Assembly (NCBI GenBank): GCA_025056745.1 | Contig: JANWVQ010000091.1 | Coordinates: forward strand, 1-64,000 | Direction of reading: 5' to 3' | From: Ignavibacterium sp. | GTDB taxonomy: Bacteria; Bacteroidota; Ignavibacteria; Ignavibacteriales; Ignavibacteriaceae | DNA: 64,000 bases | The notes under the pieces: generated by a model | What the model was told of the DNA's origin: nothing | The model's input: only the letters and a program-made list of their open reading frames with translations | Databases searched by the model: none | Shown here: one piece after another, positions 41,054 through 51,011 of the stretch | How positions within the stretch are numbered: position 1 is the first letter of the stretch | Layout of the letters: every line of letters starts with the position of its first letter | Translations under genes and position numbers: made by a program

Positions 41054-43124
41054 GATATTTTTTATTCTTAATCTGTTTTCATTTCATTCTTATTCACAAA
41101 TCCCAATAAATGGTTTTATAAATTTTTCTGAAATTAAAATAAATCCTGAGCATAGAAAACTTTTTAGTTTTAATTTTAATAAAGATGCATATTCAGATAT
41201 ATTAGTTTTTGATCAAGAGAAAAATACTTCTCAATTGCTAGTTGGCCAGCAAAACCTAAATTTTTCAAATTCACAAAGAAGAAACTTTCCTTTTGAACCA
41301 AATTTTTTCAAACCAGTTTTTAATCAATCTAAACAAATATTTGAATATGCATTTACTTCTCGAAAATCCAGAGTCTTTGGTTTAATAGGCTTTAATCAAT
41401 TTGGTTATCCAAGAATAATAAAAACTATAAAGTTAAATTCTTTCCCAAATAAAATTGATTTTGCAGATATTGATTTAGATAATTCTATCGAATATCTGAT
41501 ATCTGGTGAAGCATTTGATGGTTTGTCGATCATATATGAAAAAAATAACAAATTCGTTGAAAGAAATTATTTCAAAAATCACTCATTTTCAGATGCTTAT
41601 TTTTTTGATATAAATTGGGATGAATACGTTGATATTGTTGCTTATGATTTGTTAAGTCAAAAACTTAAATTGATTTATAATAAAGATGGAGAAAGATTTA
41701 AAGTTGAAAGAGAGATCTTTGTTCCTAATAAAGTTAATAAGTTTCAAATAAGTGACGTTAATCTTGATAATTATAAAGATCTAATATTCTCTACAGATTC
41801 TGGATTGATAATATTTTATGGTGATAATCTTAACACTTTTTCTGAGTCTAAAAGCATTAAAACATTTTCGTCAATTGATAATTTTACAATAGGTGATTAT
41901 AACCACGATGGATATTTCGATTTCATTTGTCATTCTTCATATGGGAATTACCTTTCAATAATTTTTTCCAAAAATGGTAAAGATTTTTTTGAGGAATTGA
42001 TTATTGAAAAAAATATTGAGATATATGATCTAATACCATTCTATTCAAAATTTGTTTATGGAGTATCTTATATTTTGAATAATGGAAAAATAAAAATACT
42101 TTCAGAGTTTAGTTCTTTTCGTAAGGATATAAATTTAATTTATGGCATTGAACCAGTAGCGGTAAAAACTTTTGATTATAATAATAATGGATTAAATGAT
42201 TTTGTTTTCCTTGACAAGTATGATAATAAATTAAAGTTGATTTTGCGTGATAATCAAGGAATCCCATCAACTTATTATCAAGTTGAGTTGAAAGGTATTC
42301 ATTCAGACTTCTATATTTTCCAAAACACAACTAATAAAATTTCATTTTTCTTTTTCTCTGAAAAGCAAAGAATGATAGAGATAATAGACTTAGATTTTGA
42401 TAAATACAATTACAAAAGAGAAATAATCTATACTGAAGGAAGCATTATTGATTTATGGGTTACAGATAATAACGGAAATGGGGAAATAAAATTACTTTAT
42501 TCGAAAAACAATAATCTCAATTATGGAATCCTTAGACTCTCTCTCGATAAAAAGTATAAACTAATTAAATATCCTTTGGTTTCTAATGATTTTGTAAAAG
42601 CTAATATTTTATCTCATAAGGAAGACAAAATAATTTATTGGAAAAATTCTGACTCGTTGATTAGTTTGAATTTGGTAAATTTTATGTTCGATACTAAGCA
42701 AGAGAAAATTTTATTAGAGAGACCAAAAAATGAAAAGTCAAAATTTTTATTATTAATACAAAAACAAAAAAGCGATTATGATTACTTTGCAACTTTAATT
42801 GATAATTCCGATAAAAAATACATTGTTATTTTTGATCAAAATGCTGATGTTATAACAAATTCTGATTTACTAACAGAATATCATTTTAATTACAATATTC
42901 CTTTAGTCTTCGATTCTGAAGGTTTTATTTATTTCTTTGACGACAAGACAAAAAGAATTTTACGCTTAGTTTTTGTAGAAAGAACAAAAAAGGTAGTAAT
43001 TAAAAATGTTTATGAAGAAATTAATCCTACTATTTTTGCAATTACAAAACTTGATAAAATTAATAAACATTTAGTTTATGTTGATTCTTCGGATAAAAAA
43101 ATTAAAATAAGGCAAATAGATTGA
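41001..43124 (+). CDS. Secreted FG-GAP/VCBS-repeat protein
   Basis: Repeated DxNxDxxxD motifs (DINWDEYVDIVAYD, DVNLDNYKDLIFS, DYNHDGYFDFI, DYNNNGLNDFVFL); signal peptide ...FKIFFILNLFSFHSYSQ; start inferred at ATG 41001, overlapping the thioesterase 3' end. Confidence 0.75.
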   Translation: MLSEGEKIDLRIVLRIFKIFFILNLFSFHSYSQIPINGFINFSEIKINPEHRKLFSFNFNKDAYSDILVFDQEKNTSQLLVGQQNLNFSNSQRRNFPFEPNFFKPVFNQSKQIFEYAFTSRKSRVFGLIGFNQFGYPRIIKTIKLNSFPNKIDFADIDLDNSIEYLISGEAFDGLSIIYEKNNKFVERNYFKNHSFSDAYFFDINWDEYVDIVAYDLLSQKLKLIYNKDGERFKVEREIFVPNKVNKFQISDVNLDNYKDLIFSTDSGLIIFYGDNLNTFSESKSIKTFSSIDNFTIGDYNHDGYFDFICHSSYGNYLSIIFSKNGKDFFEELIIEKNIEIYDLIPFYSKFVYGVSYILNNGKIKILSEFSSFRKDINLIYGIEPVAVKTFDYNNNGLNDFVFLDKYDNKLKLILRDNQGIPSTYYQVELKGIHSDFYIFQNTTNKISFFFFSEKQRMIEIIDLDFDKYNYKREIIYTEGSIIDLWVTDNNGNGEIKLLYSKNNNLNYGILRLSLDKKYKLIKYPLVSNDFVKANILSHKEDKIIYWKNSDSLISLNLVNFMFDTKQEKILLERPKNEKSKFLLLIQKQKSDYDYFATLIDNSDKKYIVIFDQNADVITNSDLLTEYHFNYNIPLVFDSEGFIYFFDDKTKRILRLVFVERTKKVVIKNVYEEINPTIFAITKLDKINKHLVYVDSSDKKIKIRQID

Positions 43125-44785
43125 AGAAGAAACTTGTTTTAATGTTATTTGTAGTTTCTGCTGGGAAAATTTTTTCACAATTTGAGCAACAATTTTACCT
43201 TGACTCGCTTTTTATTCATTATGTTTTTATGAGAACTTCTCAAAATCTTAGTGAATCGCCTATTAAAATATCTCCTGAACAAAAAAAATGTGGATTTAAC
43301 CTTGCTGCAAATGTATTTATTAACTTTGAAAAGTTTAATTCATATCAAAAATCCATCTTAAAAAAATTATTGCAAAGACCAATAACAGACACAAGTTTTA
43401 TCTCGCCATCAGGATTTTTTAGAATTCATTTTAATAAAACAGGTCCTGATGCTCCAGCTTATTCATTAAATCAATTAGCTAATGCCTTAGATTCTGTTTA
43501 TAAGTATGAAGTTACATTCCTTGGTTATCCTCCTCCGCCACCTGATAATGGAATGGGGGGAGATAACAGATTTGATATTTACATAACAAATCTTGGTTCT
43601 GATTACTATGGCTTCACACAGCCCGAATACTCAATCGGTAATAACAGATTTACTAGTTATACAGTAATCGACAATGATTATATTGGCTATCCAACATCAG
43701 GTATCAATGGAGCTAGAGTAACTGTCGCTCACGAATTTCATCACGCAATTCAAATAGGAAATTATATTTATAGAGAAGCCGATATTTTTTACTATGAAAT
43801 TTCATCTACTGCGATGGAAGAATTCGTTTTTGATGATATTAATGATTATTATTACTATATGACAGATTATTTCAATAATCCTTCTAGACCAATTATTCTT
43901 AACAATGGATATAACTTAGCAATTTGGAACATTTTTCTTCAACAAAATTTTGGGCATCAGTTGTTAAAAAGAATTTGGGAATTGATGCCAAATCACAGAG
44001 CTTTAACTGCAAATTATTTAGCATTAAATGAAAGAGGAACAAGTTTTGGTGAACAATTTAATAAATTCGGTTTATGGAATTATTTTACAGGATACAGAAG
44101 TATTCGTGGAAAATTTTATGATGAAGCTGAGAATTACCCGATTATAAAAACCTCCAACCCAATGCCGTTTAATCCTCCATCAAGAGTTTATTCTATGAGC
44201 AGTAAAGCAACGACAAACTATTATTTGAAAATTAACTCTGGCTTAGATACTCTTGTAGTTATTATTTCTAATTCTGATGTTGTGAATGGAATCGATAGTA
44301 CTAATAAAGTTTTTTCATTTAATTACAATCTATATAGCGATACATCCAGAGGCACAAGAAAATTAGGTGGAATCTTTTCAGCAGATTTTGATTCGCCGTA
44401 TCAGAATTTTTTTAATGTTTCTGAAATTTTGAATAATATGATAATCATCGGCGACTCTAACTTATTTCCCACAAGAAATAATAGAGAATTATTCGCTTTC
44501 CCGAACCCATTTAGTTTTAATAAAAAATATTTTTATGGTGAATATCTGAATATTCAAATAAATAATGTCTTATTTGATGAAATCTTACTAAATGTGTTTT
44601 CTTCGTCAATGCAGTTGATTTTTAGTAACTATTTAAAGTTGATGTTCCTACCTAATGGTTCAAAAGGTGTTAAATGGGATTTGAGAGACAATAATGGTGA
44701 ACTTGTTTCTTCTGGAGTTTATTTTATTACTGTAAAAATTGGCGAGAAGGTTTTAAGAGATAAAATTGTTGTTCTTTATGAGTAA
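43121..44785 (+). CDS. Secreted putative zinc metalloprotease (MXAN_6640-like) with C-terminal sorting-like domain
   Basis: VTVAHEFHHAIQIGNY (HExxH), DNRFDIYITNLG; C-terminal FAFPNPFSFNKK...VKWDLRDNNGELVSSGVYFITVKIGEKVLRDKIVVL. Confidence 0.8.
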   Translation: MKKKLVLMLFVVSAGKIFSQFEQQFYLDSLFIHYVFMRTSQNLSESPIKISPEQKKCGFNLAANVFINFEKFNSYQKSILKKLLQRPITDTSFISPSGFFRIHFNKTGPDAPAYSLNQLANALDSVYKYEVTFLGYPPPPPDNGMGGDNRFDIYITNLGSDYYGFTQPEYSIGNNRFTSYTVIDNDYIGYPTSGINGARVTVAHEFHHAIQIGNYIYREADIFYYEISSTAMEEFVFDDINDYYYYMTDYFNNPSRPIILNNGYNLAIWNIFLQQNFGHQLLKRIWELMPNHRALTANYLALNERGTSFGEQFNKFGLWNYFTGYRSIRGKFYDEAENYPIIKTSNPMPFNPPSRVYSMSSKATTNYYLKINSGLDTLVVIISNSDVVNGIDSTNKVFSFNYNLYSDTSRGTRKLGGIFSADFDSPYQNFFNVSEILNNMIIIGDSNLFPTRNNRELFAFPNPFSFNKKYFYGEYLNIQINNVLFDEILLNVFSSSMQLIFSNYLKLMFLPNGSKGVKWDLRDNNGELVSSGVYFITVKIGEKVLRDKIVVLYE

Positions 44786-45413
44786 TTATAAACTGGAGAT
44801 AAAAAATCTTTCAAAAATTTTTGGGCAAAGAATAATTTTTCAAAATATAAATTATTCAATTCATTCAAACTTTGTTTTGGGTATCTCAGGAAGCAATGGC
44901 TCTGGAAAATCAACTTTAGTAAAAATTATTGCAGGTGTTCTATCTCCAACTAAAGGCCATGTCAACCATTTTGTTAATGGTGAAAAAATTGATTATGAAA
45001 AGTTATTTAATTTTATTGGATTTGTATCACCATATCTAATTTTGTATGAAGAATTCTCAGCTGAAGAAAATTTAAAGATAATTTCTAAAATCAGAGGAAT
45101 AAAATACGAAGCAGAATATATTAAAGAACTTTTAGCGAAAATGAATTTGTATAGTAGAAGAAAAGACATTGTAAAAACATATTCATCCGGAATGAAACAA
45201 CGTTTAAAATTTATTTTCGCTCTAATGCATAGACCAAATCTTTTAATTTTAGATGAACCAACTTCAAACTTGGATAACGAAGGTAAAGAATCAGTTTATT
45301 CAATTATTAAGGATTATTCACTAAAGAACATTGTAATTATTGCTTCAAACGAGGAGCAGGATTTAGCTCATTGCAATGAGATATTATTTTTAGAAAAATA
45401 TAAATCACAATAG
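44778..45413 (+). CDS. ccmA: Heme exporter ATP-binding protein CcmA
   Basis: ABC ATPase (GSNGSGKSTLVKIIAGVLSPTKG, YSSGMKQRLKF, LLILDEPTSNLD) immediately before ccmB; ATG 44778. Confidence 0.88.
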   Translation: MSNYKLEIKNLSKIFGQRIIFQNINYSIHSNFVLGISGSNGSGKSTLVKIIAGVLSPTKGHVNHFVNGEKIDYEKLFNFIGFVSPYLILYEEFSAEENLKIISKIRGIKYEAEYIKELLAKMNLYSRRKDIVKTYSSGMKQRLKFIFALMHRPNLLILDEPTSNLDNEGKESVYSIIKDYSLKNIVIIASNEEQDLAHCNEILFLEKYKSQ

Positions 45414-45416
45414 TAG

Positions 45417-46082
45417 ATGTTTCAAAAATCATATAACATTTTTATAAAAGATATTAAGTCAGAGCTTAGAACAAGATATGCAATTAATGCTTTAGTTATG
45501 TTTATTTTGGTTGCAATAAGTGTTATACTTTTCTCAATAGGTAATGAAAAAGTAAATTCTGATTTGACTGCTGGTCTATATTGGGTTGTGATTTTCTTTT
45601 CTGCTATGAGTGGCCTTTCTCGTGCTTTTGTAGCTGAGGAAGAGAAAGGAACTAACCTTACTTTGCAATTAATTGCTTCTCCAGATACTGTTTTTACAGG
45701 AAAACTGATATTTAATCTTATATTGACTTTTTTTATGAATATTGTTATTACTTTTCTATATAGTGCTTTTTTTGAGAGTTTTTATATAAAAAATCCTGCT
45801 TTATTTATTTTGACATTCGTTCTTGGCAATATCGGATTAGCAATTTCATCAACAATCATAGCTTCGATCATAGCAAAAGCTGGAGCGAAAGGAACTTTAT
45901 ATCCAGTTTTATCTTTTCCAATTTTATTACCATTGATTTTAACTTGTGTGCAATTAACAATTTTTAGTTTTGATGGCACTAACTTTGAGTCAGTCTTTTA
46001 TGAGTTGTCAATTGTTGTTAGTTATAATATTATTATGATAACAGTTTCATATCTTTTATTCGATTTTATTTGGAAAGATTAA
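45417..46082 (+). CDS. ccmB: Heme exporter permease CcmB
   Basis: Six TM segments, FIKDIKSELRTRYAINALVMF, SRAFVAEEEKGT...LQLIASPDTVFTGKLIFN. Confidence 0.9.
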   Translation: MFQKSYNIFIKDIKSELRTRYAINALVMFILVAISVILFSIGNEKVNSDLTAGLYWVVIFFSAMSGLSRAFVAEEEKGTNLTLQLIASPDTVFTGKLIFNLILTFFMNIVITFLYSAFFESFYIKNPALFILTFVLGNIGLAISSTIIASIIAKAGAKGTLYPVLSFPILLPLILTCVQLTIFSFDGTNFESVFYELSIVVSYNIIMITVSYLLFDFIWKD

Positions 46083-46084
46083 AT

Positions 46085-46786
46085 ATGTATTGGAAAATAA
46101 TTTTATTTGTCTTAATGACTTTCGTCTCAATAGCGGGAATAGCATTCCCAATAGTTGAAAAACCAAGCGCTTGGTATGAATTTCCATTTATTCCCGGTCT
46201 TGAAGAAAATGCAAAAATTATCTTTTTCCACGTCCCAACTGCTTGGTTGGCTGTAATAGCATTTTTGATGGCTTTTCTTTATAGTATCAAATATCTCAGG
46301 TCAAAAAACATTAATGACGATATAAAAGCTTATGTTGCTAACCAACTTGGAATTATTTTCTGTATTCTTGCTACAGTTACGGGAGCAGTATGGGCAAGAT
46401 TTGCTTGGGGTGCATTTTGGAGTTGGGATCCTCGTCAAACAAGTATTTTTGCTTTGCTTTTAATATACGGTGCTTGGTTTGCTCTAAGATCTTCAATTGA
46501 ATCAGAAGAAAAAAGAGCAACTCTTTCTTCAGTTTATTCTATAATAGCTTTTTTTACAGTGCCATTTTTTATTTTTATTATGCCTCGAATAATGACAGGG
46601 TTACATCCCGGCTCTGCTGATGATGAAACTTCAGGACCAATTGTTAATTTTAAGATGAATGAAAATATGCTCCTTGTATTTTTTATATCGCTGATTGCAT
46701 TTACAATTCTTTATTTCTGGATGTGGAACTTAGGTTATAAATCAATAATTTATAAAGATAAATTGAACAAAAAACTTCTGAGGTAA
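46085..46786 (+). CDS. ccmC: Heme exporter protein CcmC
   Basis: Multi-TM with WWD-type motif WGAFWSWDPRQTSIFALLLIYGAWFALR and IFFHVPTAW. Confidence 0.93.
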   Translation: MYWKIILFVLMTFVSIAGIAFPIVEKPSAWYEFPFIPGLEENAKIIFFHVPTAWLAVIAFLMAFLYSIKYLRSKNINDDIKAYVANQLGIIFCILATVTGAVWARFAWGAFWSWDPRQTSIFALLLIYGAWFALRSSIESEEKRATLSSVYSIIAFFTVPFFIFIMPRIMTGLHPGSADDETSGPIVNFKMNENMLLVFFISLIAFTILYFWMWNLGYKSIIYKDKLNKKLLR

Positions 46787-46789
46787 ACC

Positions 46790-46939
46790 GTGTTAGATTT
46801 TTTATCTAAAAATGCAATTTACATTGTAATGATAATTGTCCTGATTGTTTGGACAGGAATTTTCTTTTATTTACTTGGAATGGATAGAAGAATAAAATCA
46901 ATTGAACAAGAATTGAAAGGAGAAAAAAATGAAGAATAA
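46790..46939 (+). CDS. ccmD: CcmD-like single-TM protein (absent from ORF track)
   Basis: GTG start, VLDFLSKNAIYIVMIIVLIVWTGIFFYLLGMDRRIKSIEQELKGEKNEE*; one TM plus charged helix, between ccmC and ccmE, overlaps ccmE start. Confidence 0.78.
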   Translation: MLDFLSKNAIYIVMIIVLIVWTGIFFYLLGMDRRIKSIEQELKGEKNEE

Positions 46940-47321
46940 GTACCTATTTGGTGGAATTATTATCGTTTTATTTTTAGGAATAATGGGTTATTTATTTACC
47001 CAAAGCAATATAAAATATGAAAATAATTTTTCCATCGTTAAAGCTTCTCATAAAACCGTCAAAGCAACTGGTAGTTGGGTAAAGGAAAAACAATACTCTT
47101 ATGATGCAGAAAATAATTTGTTCAAGTTCTATATAAGAGATGATAAGGGTGAGGAAATGTTGGTAGTCTATAAAGGAGCAATGCCTAATAACTTTGAATC
47201 TGCAACAAGTGTAGTAGTTACTGGCTCTTATCAGGATAATTATTTTTACGCAAAGGAAATTCTAACAAAATGTCCAAGCAAGTATCAAGAACAAACTGCA
47301 ACCCAATCATCGAGTTTGTAA
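46929..47321 (+). CDS. ccmE: Cytochrome c maturation protein CcmE, C-x-x-x-Y variant
   Basis: N-terminal TM, OB-fold-like SWVKEKQYSYDAENNLFKFYIRDDKGEEMLVVYKGAMPNNFESATSVVVTGSYQDNYFYAKEILTKCPSKY. Confidence 0.88.
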   Translation: MKNKYLFGGIIIVLFLGIMGYLFTQSNIKYENNFSIVKASHKTVKATGSWVKEKQYSYDAENNLFKFYIRDDKGEEMLVVYKGAMPNNFESATSVVVTGSYQDNYFYAKEILTKCPSKYQEQTATQSSSL

Positions 47322-47361
47322 TATAGTTAATTTTATTTTTCTTTAATTCTTAGGAGAATTT

Positions 47362-49764
47362 ATGATTGGAAGTATCATTTTGACATTCGCATTAGTTTTT
47401 AGCATAATTTCGATGATAATGTATTACTTAAATTTCAGAGGATATAATAATACATTATCCTATGCAAGAATCTTTTATCATTTGACCTCAATATTTGTAA
47501 TAGTTGCTTCGACATTTCTATGGTATTACATACTCACTCATCAATATCAGTATAAGTATGTTTTTAGTTATAGTAATAATTCACTTTCAACGGGACTTCT
47601 GTTCTCCTCATTTTGGGGTGGGCAAGAAGGAAGCTTTATGTTATGGATTTTATTTACTGTAATTATTGGAGTCATTTTACAATCTTATTCTTCAAAAAGG
47701 GGTGATTTAGAACCAAGAGTGATGACAGTTTTTACACTCGCCACATCTTTCTTGTTATTAATGGTTTCTCCTTGGTTAAAGAATCCTTTCGAATATATTT
47801 GGACAACACCAATATTTGTTGATTTAAAGTCAATAAATTCAAATTACTTAAATCTACCTTTTTTACAATCATTTTTATTCCCTGATCCACAAACAGGAAC
47901 AACTTACGTTCAAGTATCATCAACATTATTAGCCTCTTTGGTTCAGAATGGAATTGATCCAAATACATTTATAGTTAATGGTAGAGGATTAAATCCACAA
48001 TTATTGAATTTTTGGATGCAAATTCATCCTCCGATTCTTTTCGTTGGATTTTCTATGGCAACTGTTCCTTTTGCATTTGCTGTTTCAGCTTTAATGAAAA
48101 ATGAATATAGAGATTGGGTTAGTCAATCATTTCCTTGGTTATTGGCAGGAACTGGGATTTTAGGTTTAGGAATAATGCTTGGGGGTTATTGGGCTTATGA
48201 AATGCTTGGTTGGGGAGGTTATTGGGCTTGGGATCCTGTTGAAAATTCAAGTTTAATTCCTTGGCTTATCGGTGTTGCAACTATTCATACAATGCTTGTT
48301 CAAAAAAGAAGTCAAATGCAAAGCGAAGGAAATGGTAGATATGTCAAAACTAATTTAATTTTAAGTATTCTCGTCTATATACTCGTATTATACAGCACAT
48401 TTTTAACACGCAGTGGAGTTCTTGGAGATGCCTCAGTTCATTCTTTTGTTGATCCTGGTATGCTTGTCTACCTATTCCTGATAATTTTCATCGGTTCATT
48501 TACATTACTTGGAATTGGCTTGATAATTTACAGATGGAAAGAACTACAATCTGAAATACCTCAAGATGAAAGTCTTCTCTCCCGAGAATTATCTTTATTC
48601 ACTGCTGCAGTGGTTTTGTGTGCTTCTGCAATAATAGTTTTTGTTGGGACGTCAGCTCCAATAGTTGGTCGTTCGGTTGATATTTCTTTTTATAATGAAA
48701 TGCACGTTCCTTTAGCTATCATAGTTGGTTTGTTGAATGGATTAAGTTTATTACTGAAATGGAAAACTACTTCTACTCAAGAATTATTAAGTAAGTCCGT
48801 CATTTATTTAGCTGTAAGTGCCGTTCTTACAGTTTTGATGATTTTGATCGGTGGAGTAAATGATATAATGATGATTTTACTTTCATTCTCAGCAATTTTT
48901 ACTATAATAGTTAATGGAGAAATTGCTATAAAAATAATAAAGAATAACTTTGACAAACTAGGTGCTTATGTAGCTCACATTGGATTAGCAATTTTTATCC
49001 TCGGTGTTATTGGTTCTTCTGCTTATAGTAAGGAGAAGACTTTGAATTTAGTTAAAGGTAAACCGGTTGAAGCTTTCGGATATCAAATGGTTTTCACAGG
49101 TTATCAACCAATTGAGAATGCAACTAAGTATGCATTTAACATAAGTATGAGTAAAAATGGTAAAACTTATAATGCTTCACCTGTGATGTATATTGCTGAA
49201 TATAACAATAGTTTAATGAGAGAGCCTTCAATTGTTGTATTGCCTACTAAAGATATTTATATAGCTCCATTAAGTTATGAAGAAAAAGATGGTCATTCTC
49301 ACGCGGGGTCAATTAATATTGAAAAGGGGAAATCTGTTGAATTTGAAAATATTAAATTAACCTTTGATAAATTTGAAATGGATTCAGATGTAATGAAGGC
49401 TATGCAAGAAGGTAGAGATTTTCAACTTGGTGCAGTAATGTTAGCAGAGTCAAATGGAAAAACTTATCAATTTAAGTTATTCAGGAAACAAAAAGGCTCT
49501 GAGGTTGAATTTACATCATTTGAATCTAAAGAATTGAATCTTCGAGTAGAGCTTTTGAATTTATCAGCTCAAGGAGTTGAACTTTCAATATCAAGATTAG
49601 ATCAACCAAAAGAAATTGTGAAAAAAGAATCTCAAGAAGTTTTAGTAGTAAATGCAAGTATCAAACCATTTGTCAGCCTAGTTTGGATTGGAGTTTTGGT
49701 ATTGGTAATTGGATTTTTTATATCATTCAGCAGAAGATTGAAAGAATCGCACAATAGTGATTAA
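47362..49764 (+). CDS. ccmF: Heme lyase CcmF/NrfE family
   Basis: About 800 aa multi-TM, WGGQEGSFMLW, WGGYWAWDPVENSSLIPWL WWD motif. Confidence 0.94.
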   Translation: MIGSIILTFALVFSIISMIMYYLNFRGYNNTLSYARIFYHLTSIFVIVASTFLWYYILTHQYQYKYVFSYSNNSLSTGLLFSSFWGGQEGSFMLWILFTVIIGVILQSYSSKRGDLEPRVMTVFTLATSFLLLMVSPWLKNPFEYIWTTPIFVDLKSINSNYLNLPFLQSFLFPDPQTGTTYVQVSSTLLASLVQNGIDPNTFIVNGRGLNPQLLNFWMQIHPPILFVGFSMATVPFAFAVSALMKNEYRDWVSQSFPWLLAGTGILGLGIMLGGYWAYEMLGWGGYWAWDPVENSSLIPWLIGVATIHTMLVQKRSQMQSEGNGRYVKTNLILSILVYILVLYSTFLTRSGVLGDASVHSFVDPGMLVYLFLIIFIGSFTLLGIGLIIYRWKELQSEIPQDESLLSRELSLFTAAVVLCASAIIVFVGTSAPIVGRSVDISFYNEMHVPLAIIVGLLNGLSLLLKWKTTSTQELLSKSVIYLAVSAVLTVLMILIGGVNDIMMILLSFSAIFTIIVNGEIAIKIIKNNFDKLGAYVAHIGLAIFILGVIGSSAYSKEKTLNLVKGKPVEAFGYQMVFTGYQPIENATKYAFNISMSKNGKTYNASPVMYIAEYNNSLMREPSIVVLPTKDIYIAPLSYEEKDGHSHAGSINIEKGKSVEFENIKLTFDKFEMDSDVMKAMQEGRDFQLGAVMLAESNGKTYQFKLFRKQKGSEVEFTSFESKELNLRVELLNLSAQGVELSISRLDQPKEIVKKESQEVLVVNASIKPFVSLVWIGVLVLVIGFFISFSRRLKESHNSD

Positions 49765-49787
49765 TTGATTTAGATTAAAATAATTTT

Positions 49788-49847
49788 GGCTGCCTCAAAG
49801 TTTTAAGAAGTTTATAAACAAATTGAATTTTGAGACAGCCTTTTTTT
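49788..49847. terminator. Terminator hairpin between convergent ccmF and kamA
   Basis: GGCTGCCTCAAA ... TTTGAGACAGCC (one mismatch) followed by T7; A tract also present inside/left side for the minus direction. Confidence 0.7.
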
Positions 49848-51003
49848 ATAACTCTTGTAAAATTTCTAATGGTGATTTCTCCTTTGTACTAATCGTTTTC
49901 TTAGTTTTACCATTCTTCCCATTTTTCTTAAATTCAGATCCATAGCCATTTATATTATTTTTGTCAGCGTAGTTTTTATAAGTATAAAGTTTGTTTTGAT
50001 AATTACGCATAATGATTTTTTCTTCATCGTGATAGAGGACGTATTTGGGCAACAAAGGAATCTTACCTCCACCACCCGGAGCATCAATAACAAAATGAGG
50101 GACTGCTAATCCTGATGTGTATCCTCTCAATGCTTCAATTATTTTTAATCCAGTTTCAACTGAAGTTCTAAAATGATTTGCACCTTTTGTTTCATCAGCC
50201 ATATACATATAGTAAGGACGAACACGAATCTTTAATAGCTTTTGCACAAGTTCTTTAACAACTTCTGGATCATCATTAACTCCTTTCATAATTACCATCT
50301 GATTGCCAACTGGAATTCCTGCATCAGCAAGCATTTCACAGGCTTTAGAACTTTCAGGTGTAATTTCCCAAGGATGGTTAAAATGAGTATTACAATAAAT
50401 TGGATGATATTTCTTTAACATATTGCATAGTTTAGGGGTAATTCTCTGTGGTAGAACACAAGGCATTTTTGTGCCAAGTCTTATTATCTCAATATGAGGT
50501 ATTTGTCTTAATCGTTGCAATATTTTTTCTAACATTGCATCAGTTAACATTAAAGGATCGCCACCAGAAAGTATAACGTCTCTAATTTCAGTATGTTCTT
50601 CTAAATATTTAAATGCACTTTCTAGTCCTTTCATTGAAATTTTTTCGTGGTTACCAACTTTTCTCTTTCTTGTACAAAATCTGCAATATAAACCGCATTG
50701 ACTTGTTACAAGAAACAATGCTCTGTCTGGATAACGGTGAGTAATATTTGGCACCGGACTCATTGCATCTTCAAGGAGAGGGTCTTCTTCGGCGTCATAA
50801 TCTTCTAATTCTTTTTTATCCGGAACACATTGAAGCCAAATTGGATCTCCCGGATATCTAATTAAGCTTAAATAGTAAGGGTTGATACGAGCCTGAAAAA
50901 ATCCGTCGAGTTGTTCGGCAATTTTTCTATCAAGACCGAATTTTTCAACGAGTTGATCCACTGTGTGGATGCTATCTCGTATCATTTGTTGCCATAGTTC
51001 CAT
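49846..51003 (-). CDS. kamA: KamA-family radical SAM protein, lysine 2,3-aminomutase-like
   Basis: SQCGLYCRFCTRKRKVG (CxxxCxxC), DVILSGGDPLML, IRVRPYYMYMADETKGANHFRTSVETGLKIIEALRGYTSGLAVPHFVIDAPGGGGKIPLLP. Confidence 0.92.
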   Translation of the reverse strand: MELWQQMIRDSIHTVDQLVEKFGLDRKIAEQLDGFFQARINPYYLSLIRYPGDPIWLQCVPDKKELEDYDAEEDPLLEDAMSPVPNITHRYPDRALFLVTSQCGLYCRFCTRKRKVGNHEKISMKGLESAFKYLEEHTEIRDVILSGGDPLMLTDAMLEKILQRLRQIPHIEIIRLGTKMPCVLPQRITPKLCNMLKKYHPIYCNTHFNHPWEITPESSKACEMLADAGIPVGNQMVIMKGVNDDPEVVKELVQKLLKIRVRPYYMYMADETKGANHFRTSVETGLKIIEALRGYTSGLAVPHFVIDAPGGGGKIPLLPKYVLYHDEEKIIMRNYQNKLYTYKNYADKNNINGYGSEFKKNGKNGKTKKTISTKEKSPLEILQEL

Positions 51004-51011
51004 AATTATCC

